Shown here one piece after another: positions 34,679 to 46,046 of a DNA stretch of 64,000 nucleotides. The translations under genes and the position numbers were made by a program. Numbering within the stretch: the stretch's first letter is position 1; every line of letters begins with the position of its first letter. The notes under the pieces were generated by a model. The model had not been told where the DNA came from, searched no databases, and was given only the letters and a program-made list of their open reading frames with translations. This stretch comes from Ehretia macrophylla (lineage: Eukaryota; Streptophyta; Magnoliopsida; Boraginales; Ehretiaceae): NCBI GenBank assembly GCA_037974665.1, contig CM075770.1:98191350-98255349 (forward strand). Reading direction: 5' to 3'.

Positions 34679-37600
34679 ATTAATTTTGCTTATTCTAATC
34701 TCTATTAGAATAATTACATTGAAACAACTTTTCAATATTTGTAGTTTGGCCCCAAAACTTTTGGTATTTACGTTTTGACCCTAAAACTTTGCAAAACTAT
34801 ACTTTTGGCCCAAAGCCAAATCTAGATGACTCTTAACACTTTAAAGTCATTAACCACATTATACAAGTTGCCTGCGAACTTATTCTTGATGCTTATTAGT
34901 GTGTGACTTTCTAGATTCATAACCGCAGACCGATGAGGGACCATTAAACCTCTTAATCTATTTTAGGAATGTCTCCGTCATTATCCGAAATACCCTCATG
35001 TTCATGAGTGATGCACTAGCAACAAACGTATGTATACGATAATGAAGACTCGGTCTTTTATGAATCCATTTACTATCGGAAATTACCGTGCAGTCTGATC
35101 CTTCTATTAAAATGTCCCGATCGGGAAAAGGACCATGAAATGGTTAAATCCACCTCCGATTCTATGAATAGATCCTAAACGGCAAAACGAGAGATAACTA
35201 CCATGGAAAAGCTCATTCCATCAATCTCATACTTGCCTTGGCCAATGACTTCCTCGTTTACCAACCAATTTCAGATATCATAGGACATCACCTCTCAACA
35301 GAGGTTAACAGATCCTATCTTGACAATTACCTGTTAGTCTATATCACAAGACTAAAATGCGAAATGTCGTAACTCACCTTATAGAAGGAAGGTATAGTCC
35401 AGACATTATATTTAGACTCTGATATACCCAGCAACCGTAATTTCTCAAGTCTGAGGATTAATTTGCATAATTCTCAACTAAATAGTAAACTATTAACTTG
35501 AAATCATGTAGTTTACTATTTATCATCACATTCAATGATCCTACCATTGACGATCACTCATATGTATATTAGTCCACATCCCATGTTGTTTTGCACTTCA
35601 CATACCATTCTTTATCATTAACATTACTATGTTAATCAAAGGTAATAACATATAATAACCCGTACTCGATTATTCTAGTCCTGGTCAAATAATTTGAAAG
35701 GTTATGATTCAATTCTTAATGTTTATCATATCAAAGAAAGATAGCAAAGTATTCTAAACCCTTTTAGAATGTTTTTCTTCTCCGATAAACACTAGGAACA
35801 CATTCATATCAAGGTGGAGAATATGAATATCCAAAAACATCATTGTGTAGAAAAACACATATTTTTATTAAACCCTAATTAGGTCATCTAATCTATAGCA
35901 TTAGGGCATATCCTTAACACTAATGTCATAATTCTGATTATCATACCACTCTAATAATCTCTACTTATCTAACTTAGACATTAAGTCATTCAACCAACTT
36001 TAACTTTAAGGTAAACTTATAGTATTCCCCTTTAAAAAGGTAGATATAGTTTCATTCCTTTAAAAAATATATTATAACATTCTAGGTTAGGAGTGCAAAA
36101 GGAAACCAAGTATTAACTAAGTTATTACAAACCACTATTCTAGGAGAACCTATCATTTAATTACATGCTTTACAACCAAGATATATACAAGGCACGCAGG
36201 CCTCAAAAGAATACATAATAATCACAAATTTATATTGAGCAACCAACTAGAACCAACATAAGTACTCAGGGAGACTCCCGAGCCTCCTCCTCCATAGCCT
36301 CGGGAGGAACTGAACCTACCTTACCTGAAATGGTTAGAAAGAGGGAGTGAACAAACATTGTTGCTCAGTGAGGGAGGGGAACAGATATCCGGGGAGTTTT
36401 GAAAACCTTTCTTGCAATTCAATTAAATCACATGGTCAATAACAAAGGAAAAATTCTAACTCAAAATAAAAAAAGGTTATGTACCACACCTAAATGGACT
36501 ACATATTCAAACTTTAACTACATTTAACTATTTAAAGACAATAAAGCAATCACAATAACTCAATTAACTTTATTAAACTAATATACAATAATCAACTATC
36601 TAGCAACCATTAAAGAAGGTAATCCAGCAAGAGAATACCAGTACAACAAGACAACCCAAGAATACCATTTCAAGACAATGTGTTATTCAAGAAAACAAGA
36701 TAGATAACACATACAAAAGAATACAGGCAATGGTAACTCTCCAAGGACTTAGGGCCCAAGCGAGAGTTACACAATAAAACAATACAACTCAATAACCCTT
36801 ATCACTCCAATTCCTCGAACCACGAACTCGATCTCAATATGTCGGCATCTCAAACACCAATGGATACTCCAGATGTACCCAATACCTACGACCCAACACC
36901 CCTAGTAATTCCGGACCAGGCAAGTGAAGGAATAGGGTACAAAGCTAGAGCAACCAACCCTAGCAAGCCCGATGCCGCCCAGAGAGGCCCATTGCATCCA
37001 CCTCGATGATAAGGTTGCACAATCATCGAAACGATAACACAAATAACAATAACAATATAAACAAGATAATTCGATAGACATATAATCGAGAGACAACAAA
37101 GTAGGTTGCCCTTGCACATAAGTTACAATATATAAGCAACACAACAGCCAATAAATCCATATGAGAAAAAAACTCCAAGCTATCACCAACATTAAATCTA
37201 ACTTTGTGACTTTTCCCCTTAGTCCATTGGTTTAATTTGAAGCACATATGAAACACAAATCACATAATCCATAGACCAACCATTTTACCCTTCTAAGGAC
37301 ACTTTAGGACACCATCTAAAGCTTGGAAAGTTCATTTTTATCTACATCTACCACAAAAGCCCCAAAAGCCCCTTAGTCACTTTACACTACAACTACCCAA
37401 ATGACTCATTAATTCAATGCCATAAAAGCATTTTAGACACTACCCAACATAATAAACACCAACCAAGGCATTCAAACACACCCGGATAACCAATCTACCT
37501 ATGGCCTCTTTAGTGTTCAATTCAATTTAAGCAAGTTTATTCAAGTTCTAATCATTTTAAACTCTAACCTAGGTTCAATAACATCTATAGCATCATTAGA

Positions 37601-38636
37601 TATCATACAATTAAGCTCATAATCAATAATTAACAAAAAGCCCAAAAACATACCATTCATTGTCTTCTACACATAACCATTTGCAAGAATTATCAATCGA
37701 AGCCAATAAACAACTCAAAACAAGTCCTTGTAGCTAGTAAACACTATTATATACATTAAACAAGCATTATATACACATATATCAACAAATCTAAGAATTT
37801 CAAAACAAGATAAAATTTTTGAAAATACAAGAATATGTAATCCCTCACCAACTAAGGGTTGAAGAAGCAAGGATCAAGCTCGATTTGCCTTAGACCACCT
37901 CCATAATGCCTAGAAGATCACATAAATGCTAGCCCTAAGAATTTTTCTACCTTTTTTCCTTACCTTGAAGCCGATGGCCTCTTGGCCTTTTTTGCTTTTA
38001 GTTTGTGTTATTTTTTTGTGTATTTAGTGTATGTATGTATATATAAGATATATAGATAGATATATGTAATAGTTGGGCCTTGGTTAAGTTAAGAAAATTG
38101 TAAAGTAATCTAGTTTTAAAGCCCAAAGTTGAGCTAAAAAGAAACCCAAACAAGCAATCTAGTTTTCTACTATTCATACGACACATATAGCAATTTTTCT
38201 ACCCGTCTTGCCAAAGTCCTATGCAAGTAAAAATTATGAAAGTATGCCCAAAATCACTTATATAATAAGGAAAAAATATGAGATCTTTATGAACATATGC
38301 CCAAAATCACTTATATAATAAGGAAAAAATACGATATCCGTAAAATAAAATACTTTAATTTTTACCCCGGGCTCAGGGCTTGTTTTAAAATGATAAAAAT
38401 GAGTCTACTAAATGTAAGAAACCATCCCATTTAATAAAAATATCAAAATAATAGGTTAATTATTTTATTTGGATTTGTTAAATGTTCGTTGCAATTTTTG
38501 AAAGAAATATAAAAAGTAAGCTACTAAATAAATGTAAGGCTAAAGTAAACACAAATACACATATAAATACTTAAAATAACACATAATTATATGCAAATAT
38601 GTATAATATGTTACATGCTAGGTCCAGGGTATCACA
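33525..38636 (-). mobile_element. 5' LTR of the gypsy element, split by a solo copia LTR
   Basis: About 2.9 kb of own sequence (33525-33712 and 35925-38636) collinear with 29032-31992. A local duplication of an 'aaaatcacttatataataagg' type phrase lies at about 38248-38335. Frames at 36886-37256 mirror those of the other LTR and are not genes. Confidence 0.86.
33713..35919 (-). mobile_element. SIRE-like copia solo LTR inside the gypsy 5' LTR
   Basis: TGAAGAGAATAAG...TCCTTAACA with flanks CTAAG (33708-33712) and CTAAT (35920-35924). The uninterrupted site is present in the other LTR at about 29211-29221. On the minus strand it begins TGTTAAGGATATGCCCTAA, like SIRE/Maximus LTRs. It is 2207 bp with an AT microsatellite at 34628-34680. 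No internal domain and no gene. Confidence 0.85.
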
Positions 38637-38641
38637 ATATA

Positions 38642-39860
38642 AATATGAGAAGAGGTAAATATAAGGAAGATTAGGGGAACTACTGTAGTAGGAGACACGG
38701 AGTATAGGGTGGGCTATTGATAAAGAGGGGGAAATAGTGAGTATTGCTAGAAGTGGTGAATACTCGATGCCCTTCCCTTGGAGTAGGCGTGGCCTATTTA
38801 TAGTTATCGGTAGGCCGGGAGCCCATAGACTCTAGGATTGTATCCCTTGAGAATTCCTATGAATCCATCGTTACTTATCCATTAGAATGATGATAAGGTT
38901 AGATCGTACACCTAGTATGTCATTGTCGTCCACTTACGGTAGATTAGGTAATTGAGTTGTCTTTATGATCTTATATCCTTAGATATCTGAAGAGTTCAAG
39001 CCCTATTCGAATTCATCATCGATTATCCATATGTAGTGGTATCGATACCCGGGTTCACCTAAGGGCCTTGGCCCACGGTGAGCTTACTATAGGGTATCCC
39101 GTGAGCTATTGGACCGCATATGTATCATAGTCCTACTATCATGAGTTGGTAGTAGAACTCATCTTATGGCCTTGGGCTTGTAGTAAGCCTACCATAAGGG
39201 TAGCTAGTGATGACCGAATTGTTTATGGATTACAGCTCCACCTTCATGGGTTGAAGGGGATCAAATGATCCATCACTGTGGGACCATGGGTCCAAGACCA
39301 GTTTTGACTATAACATGTATTACATGCTACATTATCTTCATATGATACAATTGGATTGTCTTTGTCGGAGAGTAATTCACATGATTACGAACATATTGCA
39401 TGACAAATCTCAAGTATATAGTGTAACATCCTTCTCACATCGATTATGTATAAGATTTATGTTGAGTTTATAATGATTTATGTTTACTATTATTACCAAA
39501 ATGAGCTTAAACATTTTGTGTCAGTTGATTAGGTTTAATGTGTTAGCAGGTCAATAATTAGGTCTTAGTAATTAAAAGTAGTATTAGAGTAGGCTAGTAG
39601 GCAAAAGTGTTGGCTTGACTGCTCCCTGGTAGTCCTAGGATGTAGTTTTGTTCTCTTTAGTATGATGAGGACATTACAAATTTAAGGGGAAGAGTATGTG
39701 ATATCCCCTTCTATGTTAGTTATGCATGAGATTTGTATTCAATTTATAATGAATTGAGTTTACTACTACTATCAATATAGATTTATGTATTTTTTGGGCC
39801 AGTTGAATAGACTCATAGTGCTGGCAGATCAGTAGTTGAGTCTGGATCATTATATGTATA
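38642..39860. repeat. Middle segment of module P3
   Basis: Homologous to about 11832-13046. It contains the gypsy relic (LTR fragments from 39422 and 39697) and ends at GTATA (39856-39860), where the SIRE-like LTR is inserted. No gene. Confidence 0.8.
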
Positions 39861-40489
39861 TGTTGTGAATCGTGCATGGTATTTAAAACTTTAATTAAAT
39901 AAAATGCAGCGGAAATTAAATACCCATGCATACGTTCATGACTAATTACGTAGATTACAACATACATAATTAATCAAATTAAATATGCATAATAGATTTA
40001 TGATTACCTTTGATGATGTTTAATCCGTTGTAGAATTCGAAAGCTCTCTAATTGTGAAGCCTCCGAAAGTATCCACATAGAATCCGCACCCTTAATTGGA
40101 TTTCACCCCCACTAGGTTTTCTAGAGAAATCCTACATATTGTTCTAACTATAATTTGTGTGCTAGCTAAATCTGTGTCAAAATATTACAATATATAGGAG
40201 ACATATATAACCTAGGGCCACATATGGACCAGTCTTAAACAGACCAATCTTGGACTTCACAATAACCAGATCAATATCAAGTTATTACGAGCCTAATTAA
40301 ATTAATATTAGGACAATCCTAAAATTAATTTAATATTTTCTCTAATCCAATTAATTCGCAAATTCTTTTTGTGTGTGACCTCTCAGATTCATAATTAATT
40401 GGCATCGAAATAATATTAATCCAATTAATGATTAATTAGAACTCTTATAATTCAACTTTTGCAAGTCGTGAGTGACACCTAACAGTATA
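39861..40489 (-). mobile_element. Left part of SIRE-like copia solo LTR
   Basis: Begins TGTTGTGAATCGTGC directly after GTATA. It is interrupted at 40489 by the Athila-like element (target copy GTATA 40485-40489) and continues at 51184-52016. Joined length is about 1.46 kb. It contains the atgcagcggaaattaaata phrase. Confidence 0.82.
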
Positions 40490-42334
40490 TGATCGCTACT
40501 TGGTATGTGTTATAAACATGTGCAAAATAACCAAGTTTTAATAACCCGCAAGTGCACGGATCTTGTAGTATAATGTGCAAAGAGTGTGGAATCGTATCCA
40601 CAGGGAAGCTCGTTAGTTAGTTAGTGAAGTAGTGTATGAAAGTGTTAAAGCGGTAAGTGACAGTTTGTAGAAGGCGTTTGATTAAACTATACTACAACTA
40701 AACTAAACTAACTAAGTAAAATTGGAATACGAGGGAGATGAATCTAGAGGGATGGACATACAATGAGGCAGTCAATATAGGCTCGGCATCCAGGTTTTCT
40801 AATTCTATGCAAGAGGTTAAACTACAAGCATTAACCTAGTCAATTATCTTAGTCTTTTAAAATTCTGATTACTAACTCTGATGTAGGTGTCGTTCCATCC
40901 TTTGTATGGATCTATCATTGCAACCTAGCATAAAAGATCTATTTCAACTAAGTAATTAACATTTCCTTTCTACTCTAGAGTCATGGTATAACCTATAGTC
41001 TCATGGAATCTTAAGCTTATCAAGCTATTGATTTACTATTAAAGCATGGATATATGGCACGAAAGTAAAGCAATCATAACGTCTACTGAAAAGTATTACG
41101 TATGAAAGACAATAAAGTAAAACAATCATAACGTCTACTGAAAAGTATTACGTATGAAAGACAATAAAGTAAATCATAACGTCTACTAAAAAGCATTACG
41201 TATGGAAGACAATACTGAATTTAAAGTAAGCCATATATTGCAATTGGATTAAATAAACTGAATCCGATACCATATATTAAAAGACTGTCATTTACAATAT
41301 CCTCCCCTAACTAATAGCTCTACTCAGACATAATAATAAATACAAGTAATACAAATAAGAGAGTCAAGAAAGGCTCCCCTGATATGAAGACTTTGTATTT
41401 CTGATTCCAGGAATTTGAGCAGAGGTCCGACGCAAAATAGCTATTCGGGCGGAACTAATTTCCCCCGAATAAGAGCTTTTTTATTAAAAGCTATTCGGGC
41501 AAAACTTTCCCCGTATTCTACTAATACTACTAAATTAAACTAACTAATTAAATAAAACTAAATTAAACTAATTAACTAATTAAATAAAACAAATATTAAA
41601 ATCTAAATTATATATAAAATTCATTCGGGGAGAAGGGTATTTATAGGCAAATTTTGAGAGGCACACTCGAGCGCCCTTCCTAGAGCGCTTGAGCGCGCCT
41701 GCCTTCATCCGCTGGTTGCGCGACACGTGGCATTCCGAAAGCTGGTAGAAACATCTAGGTAGCGCGCTCGAGCGTGCCTCTGTTGGTTCGCTGGATTTGA
41801 GCCACGTGTTTCTTCTGGAAGCTGATGGAATTTTCTGGTCAAGGGTGCTCAAGCGCCCTTCTATTGACTTTTTGGCTTCGAATTCTGACTTTGACCGGAT
41901 CCTTGATCGCGTCATTTCCGGGTATTTTTCACTATTTTGACCCTCCAAACAATGAAATTTGGCTAAAATCAAGCACGCAGGGCAAAGTCCTGCATTTTGC
42001 TCAGAAGGTCGTTTCTACCCTAAAAAGTGATATGATTCGTGAAAAACGGACACAGGTCACTATTTGAGATCATCGAGGTCAATATTTCGAGTATGATTTT
42101 GCGCTAGTTTTAGCCAATTTTCTTCTCTACGGGCTCATTCTTCCACCAGTTCCCATGTTTTCCCGTTCCTAACTTCTTGACTTGCAATTTGGATCGTTTC
42201 AGGTATGATTTTTCACTTTTCGGTATCATCGTACATTGCATTAAAAGTCTATAAGTGTTTGCATTTATTCCTAAGTTATGATGCAAACGTAGTACAAATA
42301 TAATGGTTTGAGTGCTGTAAATACAGTCACATCA
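40490..42334 (-). mobile_element. 3' LTR of Athila-like element
   Basis: 1845 bp without the solo-LTR insertion present in the 5' LTR, so it shows the original LTR structure. About three tandem copies of a roughly 50-bp unit (cataacgtctact...agacaataaagta) lie at 41068-41215, against two in the 5' LTR. The 130-codon frame at 41580-41972 on the minus strand is LTR sequence, not a gene. Confidence 0.87.
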
Positions 42335-44321
42335 ACATCTCCAAACCTAAACCTTGTTTGTCCTCAAGCAAGACTATCTTAAAAACATATTCAAAGTGAA
42401 TTTTCAGAAAATGTTTACAAGTCAAAACAGATGAAATCATTCTATCTTATGTTTTTGTCACAAATTTTTCCAACATGAAACATGAGAAATGCAATTCACT
42501 ATCTTTAACCTATTCATCAATTGATGACAAACATGATAAGAGAACCTTGTACATAGTTTTATCAAATAGATACTCTTCTTGGAAATAGACTATTGATTGC
42601 TTCGGAGTACATATTTAGAAGTAAGCTAAGCAAATTAAGTTTATTCAATTCCCAACTTTCAAGTCATGCAAATAGATTGGACTTTGATATTCTCACCTTA
42701 TTTGTAATCCAACTCTTGATCATGCATTAACCCTTTTTACATTTGCCAGAAAATATAAAAGTACATATTTCTACTATCTTTTTGTAGTGTTTAGTTTCTT
42801 TTGCTTTCTGGATATCCTATGTAGCGGGCTTTAAGGCCAACAATCCCCCACCATTATGATTGAAGTTGCCAGATTTTAAAGGGACCCCTACATGCCTTAA
42901 TCACTCGAAATATCAAGGTTCGAAACCTTACACTATAGCACATATCCCAAATTACAACGTCTAAGATAATGGTGCTTACAGATTTACAACATATTTATAC
43001 CAAAATTATTCAACAAAGGTACGTACAACTCTTTTTCTTTTTTTCTTTTTTTAATTGTTTTCTTTGTTTTTTTTTTTTTTTTTTTTTCAGAGTGTACAGA
43101 GTAACATAACATAATGTACAGACATGGCATAAAGGTTCATGTTTCAATCACAAGAAGTTCTCATAACAAATGGTAATCATATCTCAGTCCTTTCATAATC
43201 ACATACCTATCAATTCAAGCAAAGAAGAACAGCTAGGCTTACTAATTAATACAGTAACCCAAAGTTTTTCTTACAGAATTTCCTCAGAGTTTTTTCACAG
43301 TACATAACTAACAACACAGGTTCTCAAATTATCTAAATCATCTTCCTTTAAACTAGTAGGGTAGCAACCTACTCTTCTTATGAACAAAATTGTGTATTTC
43401 TTGCATATTTTGAAAAATATTTTCATGAAATACATGCACCCCCACACTGAAACTTTGTTTGTCCTCAAGCAAATAGCAATGTAAGACAGTGAGAGTGTAA
43501 TATGCAAGTAATATCATAATGACAAATACTACATCCCCAAACCTATGGTTTGCTTACTCTACAGCGCATGTTGATTAGGTATAAAGGGAAATGTAGTAAG
43601 GAAAGATATCACCTGATGTGAAGTATTTCTATATTGATGTCAAAGATTTTCTACTATCTTTTGCTCAAAGATGTATCATTCTACAATTAAATATTAGTAG
43701 AAAAAATATTTTACAGATTATCATCAACAAAAAAAAAAAAAAGTTAGTTATACTAAATAAATTAAAATAGTCAAACAAATATATAGGGGAGAAACCAAAA
43801 AGAAATATGGTCAAGGAAAATAACTAATATATTAAGCAAATAATTTAATTACCCAGACCATTTATACTCTTTTGGGGTTCTAGAGTTTTAAACTAAAACA
43901 TTAAAGCATTTTAAAAAGAACACTATGTTGCCTCTTAGTAGCGCTAAGTTTATCGTCTTCAGCCAGATTGCAAAAATCACACAGACATAAAATAAACACA
44001 CATAATAAGAAAGCATTTAAAAATCTAGGTTGCCTTCTAGTAGCCCTGAGTTTTACGCCCTCAACCAAGTGCAAATGTTAAAGCCTTCTATGTTTAAAAT
44101 TCTTCGATACATATTGCCTGATAATCATTTCAGCACAGTTTTTGAATGGAAAAAGGATCATGCAACAGATGATAGTTCTTTGTTCCTACAGAACGTGATT
44201 TTTCCAAGTCACCATAAAAAGGTAACAATTCCCATCCCAATGTGATATGTGTGGGAATGTTCATGATAATGTTAACAAGGGCCATAGTTTCTTGTAACAC
44301 AGTGTATCCCATTTGGTCAAC
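42335..44321 (-). other. Non-coding 3' part of Athila-like internal domain (copy 2)
   Basis: Equivalent to positions 1-1682 plus about 300 bp not in the window in copy 1. Two related phrases around cccaaacctaa-accttgtttgtcctcaagcaa occur near 42345 and 43430-43480. T-run at 43071-43087. No supportable gene. Confidence 0.6.
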
Positions 44322-45814
44322 TCATAAGTTAAAAGATGTATGCAACAAATCGTTCAGAAATGGGTCAAATTCAAATTGTGCCTCCATGGGTAATGTTGTG
44401 AACTTCACAATAGAGGAAGGCACATCAAATGAAGAACTGAGATGACTTTCAACAGGAGAGAGAGTGTTATAGTCAGTTGAAAAGGACTTGGAAGTATTGG
44501 ACTCATTCTCTCGTTCAATTTGATACAAAAGTCGTTCAGTCTCATTAACATCTTTTTCAGGTGTCAAAAAGGATGTAGGAATTACAGTAGACTCAATAGA
44601 CTCATCCGACAAGAGTGTGGGTTCTATGGAAGTGGGTATACCTATTTTCCCGAAAGAGGAATCAGAGTCGGGTTGAGTCATGATTTTACTAAGGTCATCA
44701 TGTCCTTCTAAGTAAGACATTTCACTTTCTTTCCCCTCAAATTCATTTTCCCTATCAGATTTCTCCCAAATAATCTTGCTCATTTCATCAGTCTATTCAA
44801 ATGTTATTTCATCGAAGGGGTTCACAAAAGATTGAATGTGATGCTGATCATTAGTCCAATTAAGTGCATTATCGACTAGTTGGTCTAAAGATTGAAGCAT
44901 GTGAGCATTGGTTTGGACAAGTTGAGAAAGTTGGTCAAACTTGTCACTAACTATGGATTCAGGAGGAGTAGAGTCAATCTAATCATCCTGCTGGTCATTT
45001 TGTTTGAAAAGATTAAGGATAGGGTCAACAAAAGATTTAGATTGAAAAGGTGTAGGGACTTGACTTTCAAAGTTTTGAGAAAAAATTTCTTGACTCCAAG
45101 GTGATAGGTGGTTTTGCCATTCTGAAGTGTGTGCCTCAGACATGTTGTCTACCTCATTTCTAGTGTTACACTCTCTACCCTGATTATCTCCCTTAAACAC
45201 TTCTATTTCCTCAACAACCTGGTTTTGGATAGTTTTGTGATGAATAAAACTATATTGGTCTTGTGAACTCATGACAGGTTGAATACAGTGTTCGTCTTTT
45301 TTCCACCCATTCGTGCTCTCGGATAGCTGACTGATTTGGTCTTGTAGCCTATCTATGGATTGATGGTTAGATTCGATGAGTTAGACAAGTTGGCCAAACT
45401 TGTCGTCGAAGTTTGGTGATCAGGAGAAGAAAATTCAACCGAGTTAGGATAGCAAAAGTTTTGTTTGAAAGAATTACTTTGAAAGCTTTCACAAAACTCA
45501 GAAGAATTGGGGTTTTGAGATGCACTATTTTCAAAATTTTGAGGCAGAAAAGATGCATCATTTTTGTACCAAAATGAATTTTGATGATTTTGCTACTCCG
45601 GGCTATATGCATTTGAGTACAAATCATTGTTAGAAAAATAACCATAAGTAGTAGAATCATAACTGTCAAAGAACTTGGGATTTTGGGGACAATTTTCAAA
45701 GGTATGCGCAAATTGAGAACAAAGTTCCCACGTATTTGGGATAGGGGTTGGGTTAATTTCATTAAAAGCCCATTGATCGGATGAACCATTAAAATGAGTC
45801 ATATTTTCGATCAT
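44322..45814 (-). pseudogene. Decayed gag-like ORF of Athila-like element (copy 2)
   Basis: The same frame as 1683-3176, ATG at 45814, with the degenerate knuckle reading CSQFAHTFENC. It keeps the frame that copy 1 lost near 2450 but has its own stop after QQDD (frame end 44979). A long open stretch of 153 codons remains at 44783-44322. Different lesions in the two copies, plus one shared stop near 45592, show decay continuing after the 42.6-kb duplication. Confidence 0.6.
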
Positions 45815-46022
45815 CTAAAGTTCCAAAACATTTTATGCAACTAATATACTATACAAACAATAATATAATTTATACAGTTTAAAATAAGTATAGACAATGT
45901 AAACAATAATTACGACACTTAAACAACAGTTTTAAAACAAGTATAGACAATATAGACAATAATTACAACACTTTAAACAAGTTCACATAATACTTTTATC
46001 AATAACTAAACTAGACCGCGCT

Positions 46023-46040
46023 TCCCCTGCAACGGCGCCA
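46023..46040 (-). other. Primer-binding site, tRNA-Asp type (copy 2)
   Basis: TGGCGCCGTTGCAGGGGA on the minus strand, one base from the usual plant tRNA-Asp complement, six bases inside the 5' LTR edge. Confidence 0.84.
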
Positions 46041-46046
46041 AAAACT

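Larger units (their letters stand above)
29032..38636 (-). mobile_element. Gypsy element with gag remnant and no visible pol (TR-GAG-like), minus strand
   Basis: Bounded by GTATA (29027-29031) and ATATA (38637-38641); the empty site is seen at about 11832 and 22292. On the minus strand the order is 5' LTR (33525-38636, split by a solo LTR), iMet-type primer site, a 1.53-kb internal domain with gag zinc knuckles, a purine tract, then the 3' LTR (29032-31992). LTRs of about 2.9 kb begin TGTGATACCC and end GGGGTGTTACA. No protease, reverse transcriptase or integrase was seen. LTR sequence suggests a Tekay/Del-type chromovirus ancestor. Confidence 0.88.
1..42630. repeat. 42.6-kb tandem unit, copy 1
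   Basis: Position 1 begins inside the internal domain of an Athila-like element, and the same sequence restarts at 42631. Matching landmarks keep an offset near 42.6 kb: LTR start 3409/46047, LTR end 8519/51178, GDSL-like ATG 14661/57276. Order and orientation are the same, so the copies are head to tail. Small indels and scattered substitutions separate them. The unit contains modules P1, P2 and P3 plus nested transposons. Confidence 0.93.

Noticed and set aside
41580-41972. 130-codon minus frame
   Set aside because: Entirely inside the Athila-like 3' LTR. The equivalent frame is cut by the solo LTR in the 5' LTRs, and no domain is recognisable.
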